Source of the DNA: Frankia casuarinae
GTDB lineage: Bacteria; Actinomycetota; Actinomycetes; Frankiales; Frankiaceae
Reading direction: 5' to 3'
Length of the DNA stretch: 64,000 nt
NCBI RefSeq assembly: GCF_000013345.1
Contig: NC_007777.1
Span: 4,154,001 to 4,218,000, forward strand
The notes under the pieces are model-generated. The model searched no databases. It was not told the origin of the DNA and saw nothing but the letters and a program-made list of their open reading frames with translations. Every line of letters starts with the position of its first letter. Position 1 is the stretch's first letter. Positions 45,004 through 53,395 of the stretch are shown one piece after another. The position numbers and the translations under genes are program-made.

Positions 45004-45912
45004 TCAGCCGGCTGCGGCCCGCGCCCACTCCCGCATCCGGTCGTCGGAATGCGACGGCTTGTACCAGCGGTCGGGCCGGCCTCGCCCGAGAGCGATCATC
45101 CGAGCGTCCTCCACCGGCACCGGCGGACAGAACACCGGTCCGATGGCGCGATCGCAGTCGAGATCCACCACCCGGGACGCCAGGCGCGCGGTGTCGACAT
45201 CGTCGGCGACGACGGGCAGGCCGCGTTGGTGGGCAAGCCGGACGATGGCCGCGAGCACGGCCTCACCCTCGAGGTCCTTCATCGTCGCCCGCAGGAACAG
45301 ACCGTCGATCTTGACGAGGTTCAACGGCAGCTGGTCGAGCACGGCCAACGAGCCCAGCCACGTGCCGAAGGACCCGACGGCGATCGCCACCCCGAGGGCA
45401 CGCAGCCGGGTCAGCAACCGGGGCACCATCGGCGCGGCGAGTCCGAGGGTCTGCTCGCTGAACTCAAGGCCGATCGCCCCGGCCGGCAGCACCCGGCCCG
45501 AGACGAGCCGGTCGACCTCGGCCGCGAAGGCGAGGCTGGCAAGCTGGCGGCCATCGATGTTCACCCACAACCGGGGCGGGCGGATCGGCGTCCCGACCGC
45601 CATCCGATGCCAGGTGCGCGCCTCGGTCACGGCCATCCGCAGCACCCACTGGTCCACCTGATGGACGAGGCCCGCGGCCGCGGCGATCGGCATGAAATCC
45701 GCCGGACCCAGCACCCCGCGTTCCGGGTGCAGCCACCGCGGATGGGCCTCCATCCCCGGCACCGACCCGTTGCGCAGGTCGACCTCCGGTTGGAAGTGCA
45801 GCCGCAGAGAACCATCGTCGAAGGCGGCATAGAGCGCGGGGACGAGAGTCAGGTCGGGTGGGGTACCAGCATCGTCGGGTGGGGTACCAGCATCAGAGGT
45901 GGGCGCGGTCAC
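45004..45912 (-). CDS. Degenerate EAL-domain protein
   Basis: 302 residues, almost entirely one EAL domain, the c-di-GMP phosphodiesterase fold. The scaffold is recognisable (LRLHFQPEVDLRNGSV, LVKIDGLF, QVDQWVLRMAV), but catalytic positions are altered: EAL reads EAH (E55-H57), and the metal-binding DDFG motif reads GSFG (G180-S181). N118 and K201 remain. It is therefore probably not an active phosphodiesterase and may bind c-di-GMP or another ligand as a regulator. A 21-bp tandem duplication (45853-45894) repeats DAGTPPD near the start. GTG at 45912 has GGAGAG 6 nt ahead. Sits between miaA and dapF, same strand. Confidence 0.83.
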   Translation of the reverse strand: MTAPTSDAGTPPDDAGTPPDLTLVPALYAAFDDGSLRLHFQPEVDLRNGSVPGMEAHPRWLHPERGVLGPADFMPIAAAAGLVHQVDQWVLRMAVTEARTWHRMAVGTPIRPPRLWVNIDGRQLASLAFAAEVDRLVSGRVLPAGAIGLEFSEQTLGLAAPMVPRLLTRLRALGVAIAVGSFGTWLGSLAVLDQLPLNLVKIDGLFLRATMKDLEGEAVLAAIVRLAHQRGLPVVADDVDTARLASRVVDLDCDRAIGPVFCPPVPVEDARMIALGRGRPDRWYKPSHSDDRMREWARAAAG

Positions 45913-46021
45913 ATCGATCTCTCCAGACGCCGTGCGGGACCGGCCGCCGCGCACCGGTCACCGGCGACGCCGCGCATTGGCGGCGGCCCGATCGACCCCG
46001 ACCCGGTCGGCCGATCACCCG

Positions 46022-46933
46022 TCAGAGCGAACCCACCAGCCGTCGCACCTGGGTGACATCTGGTTGGTCCAACCAGGCTATCCGGTTATCCCGCCGGAAC
46101 CAGGATCTTTGTCGACGGGCAAAGCGCCGCGTCGCCGTAATTGTGGCGAGCTTGGCCTGTTCGGCGGAGTCCATTGCGCCGTCGAACCAGGCCAGAACCT
46201 GGGCATATCCCAGTGCGCGAGACGCGGTTCGGCCTTCCCGCAGGCCGCATTCCACCAACCTTCGCACTTCGTCAGGAAAACCAGCACCCCACATTTTCTC
46301 CACCCGGTCCGCAATCCGTTGGTCGAGATCGGGGCGATCCACGCCGATCTGCACGACCTCATAGACCGAGCGGTGCTCCGGCAGGGTGGCCGTGAAGGTT
46401 CCGGTGAGCTCGACGACCTCCAGGGCACGCACGATCCGCCGGCCGTTGCTGGGCAGGATCGCCGCGGCGGCCTGCGGCGCCCGCGCGGCCAGCCGGTCGT
46501 GCAGCGCCGGGGCGCCGACGCGGGCCAGTTCCTCCTCCCACCGCGCCCGGACGCCCGGATCGGTCCCCGGGAAGGCAAGATTGTCAAGAACCGCGCGGAC
46601 GTAGAGCCCGGAACCGCCGACCAGCACCGGAATGCGCCCGGCGGCGAGCAGGCCGTCGATTATCCGGCGGGCGTCCGCCTGGAAGCTCGCGACGTCCGCG
46701 GGATGCGTCACGTCCCACACGTCGAGCAGATGGTGGGGCACCCCGCGACGCTCCGCCTCGGGAACCTTGGCGGTACCGATGTCCATCCCACGGTAGAGCT
46801 GCATCGAGTCCGCGTTCACCACCTCGCCGCCGAGGGCGAGCGCGATCTCGATGCCGAGGTCACTCTTGCCGCCGGCGGTCGGCCCCACGACCGCCACCAC
46901 CGGTCCCCGGCGCGGTTCCTCCTGCCCGTTCAT
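46022..46933 (-). CDS. miaA: tRNA dimethylallyltransferase
   Basis: Adds an isopentenyl group to A37 of tRNAs reading UNN codons. P-loop GPTAGGKSDL, DSMQLYRGMDIGTAK, the conserved FDVTHPADVASF-like segment VWDVTHPADVASFQ, VGGSGLYVRAV and the C-terminal TRRFARRQRSWFR are all diagnostic. 303 residues. Its ATG overlaps the stop of the LigB-like gene as ATGA, and MiaB, which acts next on the same base, is two genes upstream in the same run. Confidence 0.97.
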   Translation of the reverse strand: MNGQEEPRRGPVVAVVGPTAGGKSDLGIEIALALGGEVVNADSMQLYRGMDIGTAKVPEAERRGVPHHLLDVWDVTHPADVASFQADARRIIDGLLAAGRIPVLVGGSGLYVRAVLDNLAFPGTDPGVRARWEEELARVGAPALHDRLAARAPQAAAAILPSNGRRIVRALEVVELTGTFTATLPEHRSVYEVVQIGVDRPDLDQRIADRVEKMWGAGFPDEVRRLVECGLREGRTASRALGYAQVLAWFDGAMDSAEQAKLATITATRRFARRQRSWFRRDNRIAWLDQPDVTQVRRLVGSL

Positions 46934-47730
46934 CCTCGCTCGGCAACATCCCGTGTCCAGAGGGCAACCAGATAGCCGACACCATACGGCGCGTCGTCAT
47001 ACCGGAGGTCACTGTTCCATGACCCCGGGCCCAGGGACCCCGGGCCCGGGGACGCCGGGCCCGGGCCGTCCCGGGTCGCGGCGAGCAGGGCGCCGGCCAG
47101 GACCTGCCAGGACGCCCGGCCCGCGGCGAGCAGCTCCCGGGCCAACCCCGGGTCCAAGGCGAGCAGGCCGGCCGGATCCCCTGCGGCCAGCGCCGCGGCG
47201 GCGGTCGCGTCGAACGCCGCGGCCCGTGGGTCCAACCCGCCGGGAGCCTTCAGCGTGCGACAGGCCGAGCCGTCGCCCATCACGAGCAGGGCGAGGCGCT
47301 CCTGCGGAGCGGAGCCCGCGACCAGCCGCGATCCGAGTGCGACGGCCCCGTCCGGGGAGATCTCCGCGGGCACCCCGACGGCGGTGCGGGCGCCGGGCCA
47401 ACCGACGACGCCCAGCAGCCAGGCGCCGATCGTGATCGACAACGGTAGAGCGGGCGACGACAGGACGGACGACGGCTCGGGGGCCGGCGCGGTCGGGCCA
47501 AGATCCACCCGGAGATCCACCCCGAAGCCGGCCAGCGACCCGGACGCGGCGGGGCCGTAGGACACCTCGGTCGCCGCGTCACCCACCACCACGATCGTGT
47601 CCGGCTCGGCGGCACACAGCAGGCGCACCGCGTCCACCGCGACGGCCCGCGCCTCGACCGGCTCACCACGGCCGACCTCGGGAACCAGCAACGGAGGATG
47701 AGGACAGACCGCGGCGGCGACGAGGGTCAT
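46930..47730 (-). CDS. LigB-like (class III extradiol dioxygenase-fold) protein between miaB and miaA
   Basis: 266 residues with the fold of class III extradiol dioxygenase catalytic subunits. The N-terminal [17 protein letters not shown] carries the CPHPPLL motif; [27 protein letters not shown] and the C-terminal [14 protein letters not shown] are shared with a family that sits beside miaA/miaB in many actinobacteria. It is coupled to both neighbours by 4-bp ATGA overlaps. Whether it binds iron and oxidises anything is unknown; a role in tRNA modification is suggested only by the conserved position. A GPGS-type repeat occurs near the C-terminus. Confidence 0.8.
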   Translation of the reverse strand: MTLVAAAVCPHPPLLVPEVGRGEPVEARAVAVDAVRLLCAAEPDTIVVVGDAATEVSYGPAASGSLAGFGVDLRVDLGPTAPAPEPSSVLSSPALPLSITIGAWLLGVVGWPGARTAVGVPAEISPDGAVALGSRLVAGSAPQERLALLVMGDGSACRTLKAPGGLDPRAAAFDATAAAALAAGDPAGLLALDPGLARELLAAGRASWQVLAGALLAATRDGPGPASPGPGSLGPGSWNSDLRYDDAPYGVGYLVALWTRDVAERG

Positions 47731-49349
47731 CGACGTACCGGAGTACAGCAGGCGTCCGCGCCGGCCGACGCCGCGTCGGCCGACGCCGGGCCGACGGGAT
47801 CGGGCGAGGACGGCCGCAGGGACGGGATGCCCAGGGTGACGATCGGCCGTCCGTCTGCCGGCTGCTGCGCGGCTGCCGCACCGCCACCGTCACCGTCACG
47901 CCCGAGCGCCCACGCGTCCCCCGCACGGGTCGCCCGGTGGGACCGCAGGGGGCCGTCGGCGGTGAGGTGATGGGGTGCTGCCCGCGTCACCACCGTCTCG
48001 ACGACGTCGCCCGGGCGCACCGTAGGCGCGACCGCCACCGCGACCGCGGGCGCGGCGCCGCCCGCCCTCGGGCCCGAGCCGGTGGACGAGCTCGCGGCCT
48101 CGTCCGCGCGGAAGTGCACGAGCCGTCCGTCCCGAGCCCGGCCGGACATCCGGCCGGTGGCGCCGTCCTTGCGCCCCTCCCCCTCCGAGACCAGCACCTC
48201 GACCCGCCGGCCGACCAGGGCCCGGTTCTCCGCCCAGGAGATCTCGTCCTGCAGGGCCACCAGCCGGGTATACCGGTCGGCCACGGTCGCCCGGTCCACC
48301 TGGGCGTCCATGGTCGCTGCCGGGGTGCCCGGGCGAGGCGAGTACTGGAAGGTGAAGGCGCCGGAGAACCGGGCCGCCCGCACCACGTCGAGGGTATCGG
48401 CGAAGTCCGCCTCGGTCTCGCCAGGGAAGCCGACGATGATGTCGGTGGTGATGGCCGCGTCGGGCATGGCCGCCCGCACCCGCTCGACAATGCCGAGGAA
48501 ACGGTCCCGACGGTACGAGCGGCGCATGCGGCGCAGCACGGTGTCCGACCCGGACTGCAACGGCATGTGCAGCTGGTGGCACACGTTCGAGGTGGTCGCC
48601 ATGGCCTCGATGACGTCGTCGGTGAAGTCGCGCGGATGCGGTGAGGTGAATCGGACACGTTCGAGACCGTCGACGCGACCGCAGGCGGCCAGCAGCTTCG
48701 CGAAGGCACCGGGATCGCCCAGCGAGCGCCCGTAGGAGTTGACGTTCTGTCCCAGCAGTGTGATCTCCAGGGCGCCCTCCGCGACCAGGGCCTCGACCTC
48801 GGCGAGCACGTCGCCCGGCCGGCGGTCACGCTCGCGGCCACGCAGGCTGGGGACGATGCAGAAGGTGCAGGTGTTGTCACATCCCACGCTGATGCTGACC
48901 CAGGCCGAGTGATGGCTGGCCCGCCGGGTCGGCAGGGAGCTCGGGAAGACCTCCAGGGCCTCGGCGATCTCGACCTGGGCCGCCGCGTTGTGCCGCGCGC
49001 GCTCCAGCAGCACGGGCAGTCGGTGCAGGTTGTGCGTGCCGAAGACCACGTCAACCCAGGGCGCCCGGTCGAGGATCGCGGCCCGGTCCTTCTGGGCGAG
49101 GCAGCCCCCGACCGCGATCTGCATGCCCGGATGGCCCTTCTTCACCGGGACTAGCTGGCCGAGGTTGCCGTACAGGCGGTTGTCGGCGTTCTCCCGCACC
49201 GCGCAGGTGTTGAACACGACCACATCCGCCTCGCCGCCGGGATCGACCGGGGAGTAGCCGGCGGATTCCAGCAGCCCACAGAGCCGTTCGGAGTCGTGGA
49301 CGTTCATCTGGCACCCGAACGTGCGGACCTCGTAGCTGCGGCCGTTCAC
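47727..49349 (-). CDS. miaB: tRNA-2-methylthio-N6-dimethylallyladenosine synthase
   Basis: Radical SAM methylthiotransferase completing ms2i6A at tRNA position 37. UPF0004 domain with three cluster cysteines (TFGCQMN, NTCAVRE, GGCLAQK), radical SAM motif CDNTCTFC, and a TRAM domain (about 370-445). A C-terminal extension of about 80 residues after TRAM is Ala/Gly/Pro-rich and ends in ACCTPVRR; it is absent from most relatives. GTG at 49349. First gene of a run reading miaB, LigB-like, miaA, EAL, dapF. Confidence 0.96.
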   Translation of the reverse strand: MNGRSYEVRTFGCQMNVHDSERLCGLLESAGYSPVDPGGEADVVVFNTCAVRENADNRLYGNLGQLVPVKKGHPGMQIAVGGCLAQKDRAAILDRAPWVDVVFGTHNLHRLPVLLERARHNAAAQVEIAEALEVFPSSLPTRRASHHSAWVSISVGCDNTCTFCIVPSLRGRERDRRPGDVLAEVEALVAEGALEITLLGQNVNSYGRSLGDPGAFAKLLAACGRVDGLERVRFTSPHPRDFTDDVIEAMATTSNVCHQLHMPLQSGSDTVLRRMRRSYRRDRFLGIVERVRAAMPDAAITTDIIVGFPGETEADFADTLDVVRAARFSGAFTFQYSPRPGTPAATMDAQVDRATVADRYTRLVALQDEISWAENRALVGRRVEVLVSEGEGRKDGATGRMSGRARDGRLVHFRADEAASSSTGSGPRAGGAAPAVAVAVAPTVRPGDVVETVVTRAAPHHLTADGPLRSHRATRAGDAWALGRDGDGGGAAAAQQPADGRPIVTLGIPSLRPSSPDPVGPASADAASAGADACCTPVRR

Positions 49350-49406
49350 CCGACCAGCCTACGGCGCGTGCACCGGGCCGTAGCCGGGTCCGGGGTCGAG
49401 TCTGGG

Positions 49407-49487
49407 GTCTGGGCTGGGTTGGGGTCTGGGCTGGGTTGGGGTCTGGGCTGGGTTGGGGTCTGGGCTGGGTTGGGGTCTGGGCTGGGT
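49407..49487 (+). repeat. 17-bp G-rich tandem repeat (about 4.8 copies), potential G-quadruplex
   Basis: Unit GTCTGGGCTGGGTTGGG, repeated in the gap between divergent miaB and gluA, starting 58 bp from the miaB start. The plus strand carries more than ten GGG runs with 2-3 nt loops, ideal for quadruplex formation. Confidence 0.93.
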
Positions 49488-49792
49488 CCGGCGGGGACGG
49501 GATCGCGTCGCGGGCCGCCTCTCCTGCGGGGCCGGGACCCTCCCCGTCGGGAGCTGAGGCGCCCCACCCCGGCCTGGACACCGCCCGAGATATCAGGCAA
49601 CACCCCGCTCGATATATTTGCATAGCTGCAGGGATACTATTCTCGAATGTTCCCGTCAGTGCGCCGAAATCCGCGCGAGACGACCGCTCCAGCTGTCGGC
49701 TCCACGACTGATCCGCGCGCCTGGCCGTTCCATCATGAGGCCGCCGGGACGCTCGGCCCAACACCACACCGCCATTGTGTCGGGAGGTCGAC

Positions 49793-50527
49793 ATGCCTTT
49801 GGTGACTCTGGAAGGCGTCGGGAAGTCGTTCGGCGACAACCGGGTCCTGGCCGACGTCGACCTGTCCGTCGAGGCGGGCGAGGTCGTCATCATCATCGGG
49901 CCCTCGGGGTCGGGGAAGTCGACCCTGTGCCGCTGCGTCAACCGGTTGGAAACGATCGACGAGGGCCGGATCCTCTTCGAGGGCCGTCCCCTGCCCACGG
50001 AGAGCCGTGAGCTCGCCCGGATGCGATCACGGGTTGGAATGGTGTTCCAATCGTTCAACCTCTTCGCGCACAAGACGGTGCTCGAGAACGTCACCCTGGG
50101 ACCGGTCAAGGTCCTGGGGCACAACCGCTTGCAGGCCCGCGCCCGGGCCCAGGAACTACTGGAACGCGTGGGGATCGCCGACAAGGCGGACCGGTTGCCC
50201 CGCCAGCTCTCCGGCGGCCAGCAGCAGCGCGCCGCCATCGCCAGGGCGCTGGCGATGGATCCCGTGCTCATGCTCTTCGACGAACCGACCTCGGCGCTCG
50301 ACCCAGAGATGATCTCCGAGGTGCTGGACGTGATGAGGTCGCTGGCCACCAGCGGCATGACCATGATCGTCGTCACCCACGAAATGGGATTCGCGCGCTC
50401 CGCCGCGGACCGGGTGGCCTTCATGGCGGACGGTCGCATCCTCGAGATCGCCCCGCCGGAGAGTTTCTTCGCCGCGCCGCGGACCGAGCGCGCCCGGGAC
50501 TTCCTGGCCCGGGTCCTGCAGCACTGA
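49793..50527 (+). CDS. gluA: Glutamate ABC transporter, ATP-binding protein
   Basis: Polar amino acid ABC ATPase energising glutamate/aspartate uptake. Walker [11 protein letters not shown]-loop [19 protein letters not shown], signature LSGGQQQR, Walker [10 protein letters not shown]-loop VVTHEMGFA. 244 residues. The ATG at 49793 follows GGGAGG by 6 nt. First of the gluABCD operon; the 443-bp region before it contains a -10-like TACTAT at 49635 in an A+T-rich patch. Confidence 0.93.
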   Translation: MPLVTLEGVGKSFGDNRVLADVDLSVEAGEVVIIIGPSGSGKSTLCRCVNRLETIDEGRILFEGRPLPTESRELARMRSRVGMVFQSFNLFAHKTVLENVTLGPVKVLGHNRLQARARAQELLERVGIADKADRLPRQLSGGQQQRAAIARALAMDPVLMLFDEPTSALDPEMISEVLDVMRSLATSGMTMIVVTHEMGFARSAADRVAFMADGRILEIAPPESFFAAPRTERARDFLARVLQH

Positions 50528-50595
50528 ACCTCCACCGACCCGACCCGGTCACGCCCACCGCCCACCGCGCCGCCGGCACCCGGAGGCACACCACC

Positions 50596-50645
50596 AGGCA
50601 CGCACCACCAGCAGGCACGCACCACCAGCAGGCACGCACCACCAG
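50596..50645 (+). repeat. 17-bp tandem repeat (about 3 copies) between gluA and gluB
   Basis: Unit AGGCACGCACCACCAGC, in the 209-bp gluA-gluB gap. A longer-than-normal gap for the operon; it may weaken or modify readthrough to the binding-protein gene. Confidence 0.9.
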
Positions 50646-50736
50646 AGGGACGCAGTTCCTCAGGGGGACACACACCACCCGACGCCAGATCACCTGCTCC
50701 GGACCCGCGGTCCGGAGCACTGCGAGAGGATCGGTC

Positions 50737-51693
50737 ATGCGTACACCGTTCAGCCGGACGCGACGCCCCGCCGCCGGGCATCCCAACGGGAGCTCCGGCG
50801 GGATGTCACGCGAACGCCGCCGCAGGCGCGGCGGCGCGCTCCTCGCCGGCGCGACGCTGCTCGCCGCCCTCGGACTGAGTGCCTGTGGGAGCAGCGGCGA
50901 TGACACCTCGACACCCACCCCCTCGGTGACCTTCACCGCCGGCACCACCATGGCCCGGCTGCACGACGCCGGAAAGATCATCATCGGGACGAAGTTCGAC
51001 CAGAACCTGTTCGGGCTGAAGAACCTCAGCGGCCAGCCCGAGGGCTTCGACGTCGAGATCTCGAAGATCGTCACGGATGCCCTGGGCATCCCGCGCGACA
51101 AGGTCTCCTACGTGGAGACAGTGTCGGCCAACCGTGAACCCTTCATCCAGCAGGGCCGGGTCGACCTCGTGGTGGCCACCTACACAATCAACGACAAACG
51201 AAAGAAGGTCGTCGACTTCGCGGGGCCGTACTACGTCTCCGGCCAGTCCATCATGGTCTCGAAGAACAACACCGACATCACCGGCAAGGACACCCTTGCC
51301 GGCAAGAAGGTGTGCTCGGTCAGCGGATCCACGCCGGCCGAGAACATCCGCCGGGTGGCGCCCACCGCCCAGCTCGTGCTGTTCGATGTGTACAGCAAGT
51401 GCGCCGACGCGTTGAAGAACGGTCAGGTCGACGCGGTCACCACGGACAAGGGCATCCTGCTGGGTCTCGTCGACAAGGACCCTGACGCCTTCAAGGTGGT
51501 GGGTGGCACCTTCACGAAGGAGCCCTACGGCATCGGCCTCAAGAAGGGTGACGACGCGTTCCGGAACTTCATCAACGACACGCTCGAGGCCGCTTACAAG
51601 GACGGGCGCTGGGAGAAGGCGTACACCTCGACCCTCGGCAAGGTGGAGCCGACCGTGCCCACTCCCCCGGCCGTCGACCGGTACACGTCCTGA
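50737..51693 (+). CDS. gluB: Glutamate-binding lipoprotein
   Basis: Periplasm-side solute-binding protein of the transporter. Long basic n-region (RERRRRRGG), hydrophobic core, lipobox LSACGSS; Cys is the lipidated residue. The mature part shows the SBP_bac_3 fold: IIIGTKFDQNLFGLKN, GFDVEISKIVTDALG, REPFIQQGRVDLVVATYTINDKRK, GPYYVSGQSIMV, and PYGIGLKKGDDAFRNFINDTL. 318 residues. GAGAGGA lies 7 nt before the ATG. Confidence 0.94.
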   Translation: MRTPFSRTRRPAAGHPNGSSGGMSRERRRRRGGALLAGATLLAALGLSACGSSGDDTSTPTPSVTFTAGTTMARLHDAGKIIIGTKFDQNLFGLKNLSGQPEGFDVEISKIVTDALGIPRDKVSYVETVSANREPFIQQGRVDLVVATYTINDKRKKVVDFAGPYYVSGQSIMVSKNNTDITGKDTLAGKKVCSVSGSTPAENIRRVAPTAQLVLFDVYSKCADALKNGQVDAVTTDKGILLGLVDKDPDAFKVVGGTFTKEPYGIGLKKGDDAFRNFINDTLEAAYKDGRWEKAYTSTLGKVEPTVPTPPAVDRYTS

Positions 51694-51869
51694 TCCGCTC
51701 CGCGGGTCGAGGGCCGTTGAGCGGCGGCCGTTGACCGGTAGCAGGTGATCGATATCAGGTGACCGGCACCGGCTGAACGGCATCCGCCGATCATCGCTCG
51801 GGGCACGACCGGTCGGCCTCACCCGCGCCGACCGGTCGTCCACCCGCCACCGCATGAGGGAGGACAGCG

Positions 51870-52517
51870 ATCGACGCCGTCATCGACAACCTCGACATCT
51901 TCGCCGAGGGCTTCCGCCGGACGGTCGGGCTAAGCCTGTTCGCGTCCGTGGCTGCGCTGATCCTCGGTACCGTCCTCGCGGCGATGCGGGTCTCCCCCGT
52001 GCCCCCGCTGCGCTGGACCGGCACCGCCTACGTGCAGACGGTCCGCAACACCCCGCTGACCGTCGTGTTCTTCTTCGTGGTGTTCGTCCTGCCACAGCTG
52101 GACATCGTCTTCTCGTATTTCACGTTCGCGGTGGTCGCGCTCTCGATCTATCACGCCGCGCTGGTCTGCGAGGCGGTGCGTTCCGGGATCAATGGGGTCG
52201 ACCTCGGTCAGGCCGAAGCGGCTCGTGCGCTGGGCCTGACCTTCTCCCAGACACTACGAATGATCATTCTTCCGCAGGCGTTCCGCAACGTGCTGCAACC
52301 GCTGGGCAGCGTGGTGAGCGCACTGATCCGCAACACCTCGATCGCCGCGGCGTTCGGCGTCCAAGAGCTGACCGGCATGGTCCAACGGCTCACGACCGCC
52401 AATCCGGACGCGGTGATCGCCGTGCTGCTCGGCGGCGTGGTGGCATACTTGATCCTCACCGTGGTGCTGGCAGCCGGGCTGTCCCTGGCCGAACGACGGG
52501 TGGCGAGGGCGCAATGA
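51870..52517 (+). CDS. gluC: Glutamate ABC transporter permease, apparent ATC start
   Basis: Inner-membrane permease, about 215 residues, five membrane segments; the EAA loop (GINGVDLGQAEAARALGLTFSQTLRMIILPQAF) contacts GluA. Similarity to other GluC proteins extends upstream to IDAVIDNLDIFAEGFRRT, but no ATG, GTG or TTG exists there: the codon after a perfect GGGAGGA (51858-51864) with 5-nt spacing is ATC at 51870. The first usual start codon is a GTG at 51948, which would cut 26 residues and half of the first helix. Stop overlaps gluD as ATGA. Confidence 0.85.
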   Translation: MDAVIDNLDIFAEGFRRTVGLSLFASVAALILGTVLAAMRVSPVPPLRWTGTAYVQTVRNTPLTVVFFFVVFVLPQLDIVFSYFTFAVVALSIYHAALVCEAVRSGINGVDLGQAEAARALGLTFSQTLRMIILPQAFRNVLQPLGSVVSALIRNTSIAAAFGVQELTGMVQRLTTANPDAVIAVLLGGVVAYLILTVVLAAGLSLAERRVARAQ

Positions 52518-53395
52518 GCACCGAGATCATCCTGGCCGATCCACCGGGTCCGCGTGGTCGGCGTCGCATCCTGATCGCGAGCGTGGTGGCCGCCGCTGTC
52601 CTCGTCGGGCTGGTCACGCTGGCGGTGCTCCGCCTCGCCGACTCTGGCCAGCTCGACGGCAAGCGCTGGAGTGTCTTCGTCGATCAGCCGGCGCTACGCA
52701 CCCTGCTGTGGAACGGGCTGCTCGACACGCTGCGCGCCGCGCTGACCGCGATGCTGTTCGCCTCGGCGGTGGGGACCCTGCTTGCCCTGGCCCGGCTGTC
52801 CCGGCGCCGGGCGGTACGCATCCCGGCCACGCTGCTGGTGGAGCTGTTCCGCAGCCTGCCCGTCCTGATGCTCATCCTGTTCGCCTACCTCGGTCTGCCG
52901 GCGCTCGGCTGGCGGCTCTCGGCGTTCTGGGCCCTGGTCATCGGGCTGACCGCCTACAACGGGGCGGTGCTCAGCGAGATCTTCCGCGCCGGGATCCAGT
53001 CGGTCGACCGGGGGCAGACGGAGGCCGCGGCGGCGGTCGGGCTGCGGCCGGTCCAGATCTTCCGCCTCATCCAGTTTCCCCAGGCGATCCGGCGGATGAG
53101 CCCGACGCTGGTGAGCCAGCTGGTGACGTTGCTCAAGGACACCTCGCTGGGCTACGTCATCGCCTACAGCGAGCTGCTGCGGTCGGGGCGCGGGGCGGTC
53201 GAGTATCTGGGCAGCAGGTACGCCCTGCCCATTTACACCGTCATGGCGGTGATGTACATCGTCACCAACGGGTTGCTGTCGCTGCTGGCCCGATGGCTGG
53301 ACCGCAGCCAGGACCGCCGCCTCGGCGGCCGCGTTCCGGCTCAGCGGGCGGTGCCCACCGCACGGGTCTCGCGCACGACGGTCACCCGGATCTGA
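52514..53395 (+). CDS. gluD: Glutamate ABC transporter permease, second subunit
   Basis: 293-residue partner permease. N-terminal cytoplasmic segment with GPRGRRR, one extra helix, then the conserved five-helix core and EAA loop (SVDRGQTEAAAAVGLRPVQIFRLIQFPQAI). The ATG at 52514 overlaps the gluC stop by 4 bp. The C-terminal 55 bp overlap the 3' end of the RNase Y gene on the other strand, giving an Arg/Thr-rich tail. Confidence 0.93.
   Translation: MSTEIILADPPGPRGRRRILIASVVAAAVLVGLVTLAVLRLADSGQLDGKRWSVFVDQPALRTLLWNGLLDTLRAALTAMLFASAVGTLLALARLSRRRAVRIPATLLVELFRSLPVLMLILFAYLGLPALGWRLSAFWALVIGLTAYNGAVLSEIFRAGIQSVDRGQTEAAAAVGLRPVQIFRLIQFPQAIRRMSPTLVSQLVTLLKDTSLGYVIAYSELLRSGRGAVEYLGSRYALPIYTVMAVMYIVTNGLLSLLARWLDRSQDRRLGGRVPAQRAVPTARVSRTTVTRI

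Noticed and set aside
49407-49487. CRISPR array
   Set aside because: Units are contiguous 17-bp tandem copies without spacers; the same holds for all other repeats in the window.
49618-49640. TTGCAT...TACTAT promoter for gluA
   Set aside because: The spacer is only 11 bp, too short for a standard promoter; only the -10-like element is plausible.
51948-51950. GTG start for gluC
   Set aside because: It would remove 26 conserved residues and part of the first membrane helix, and has no ribosome site; the site at 51858-51864 points to 51870.
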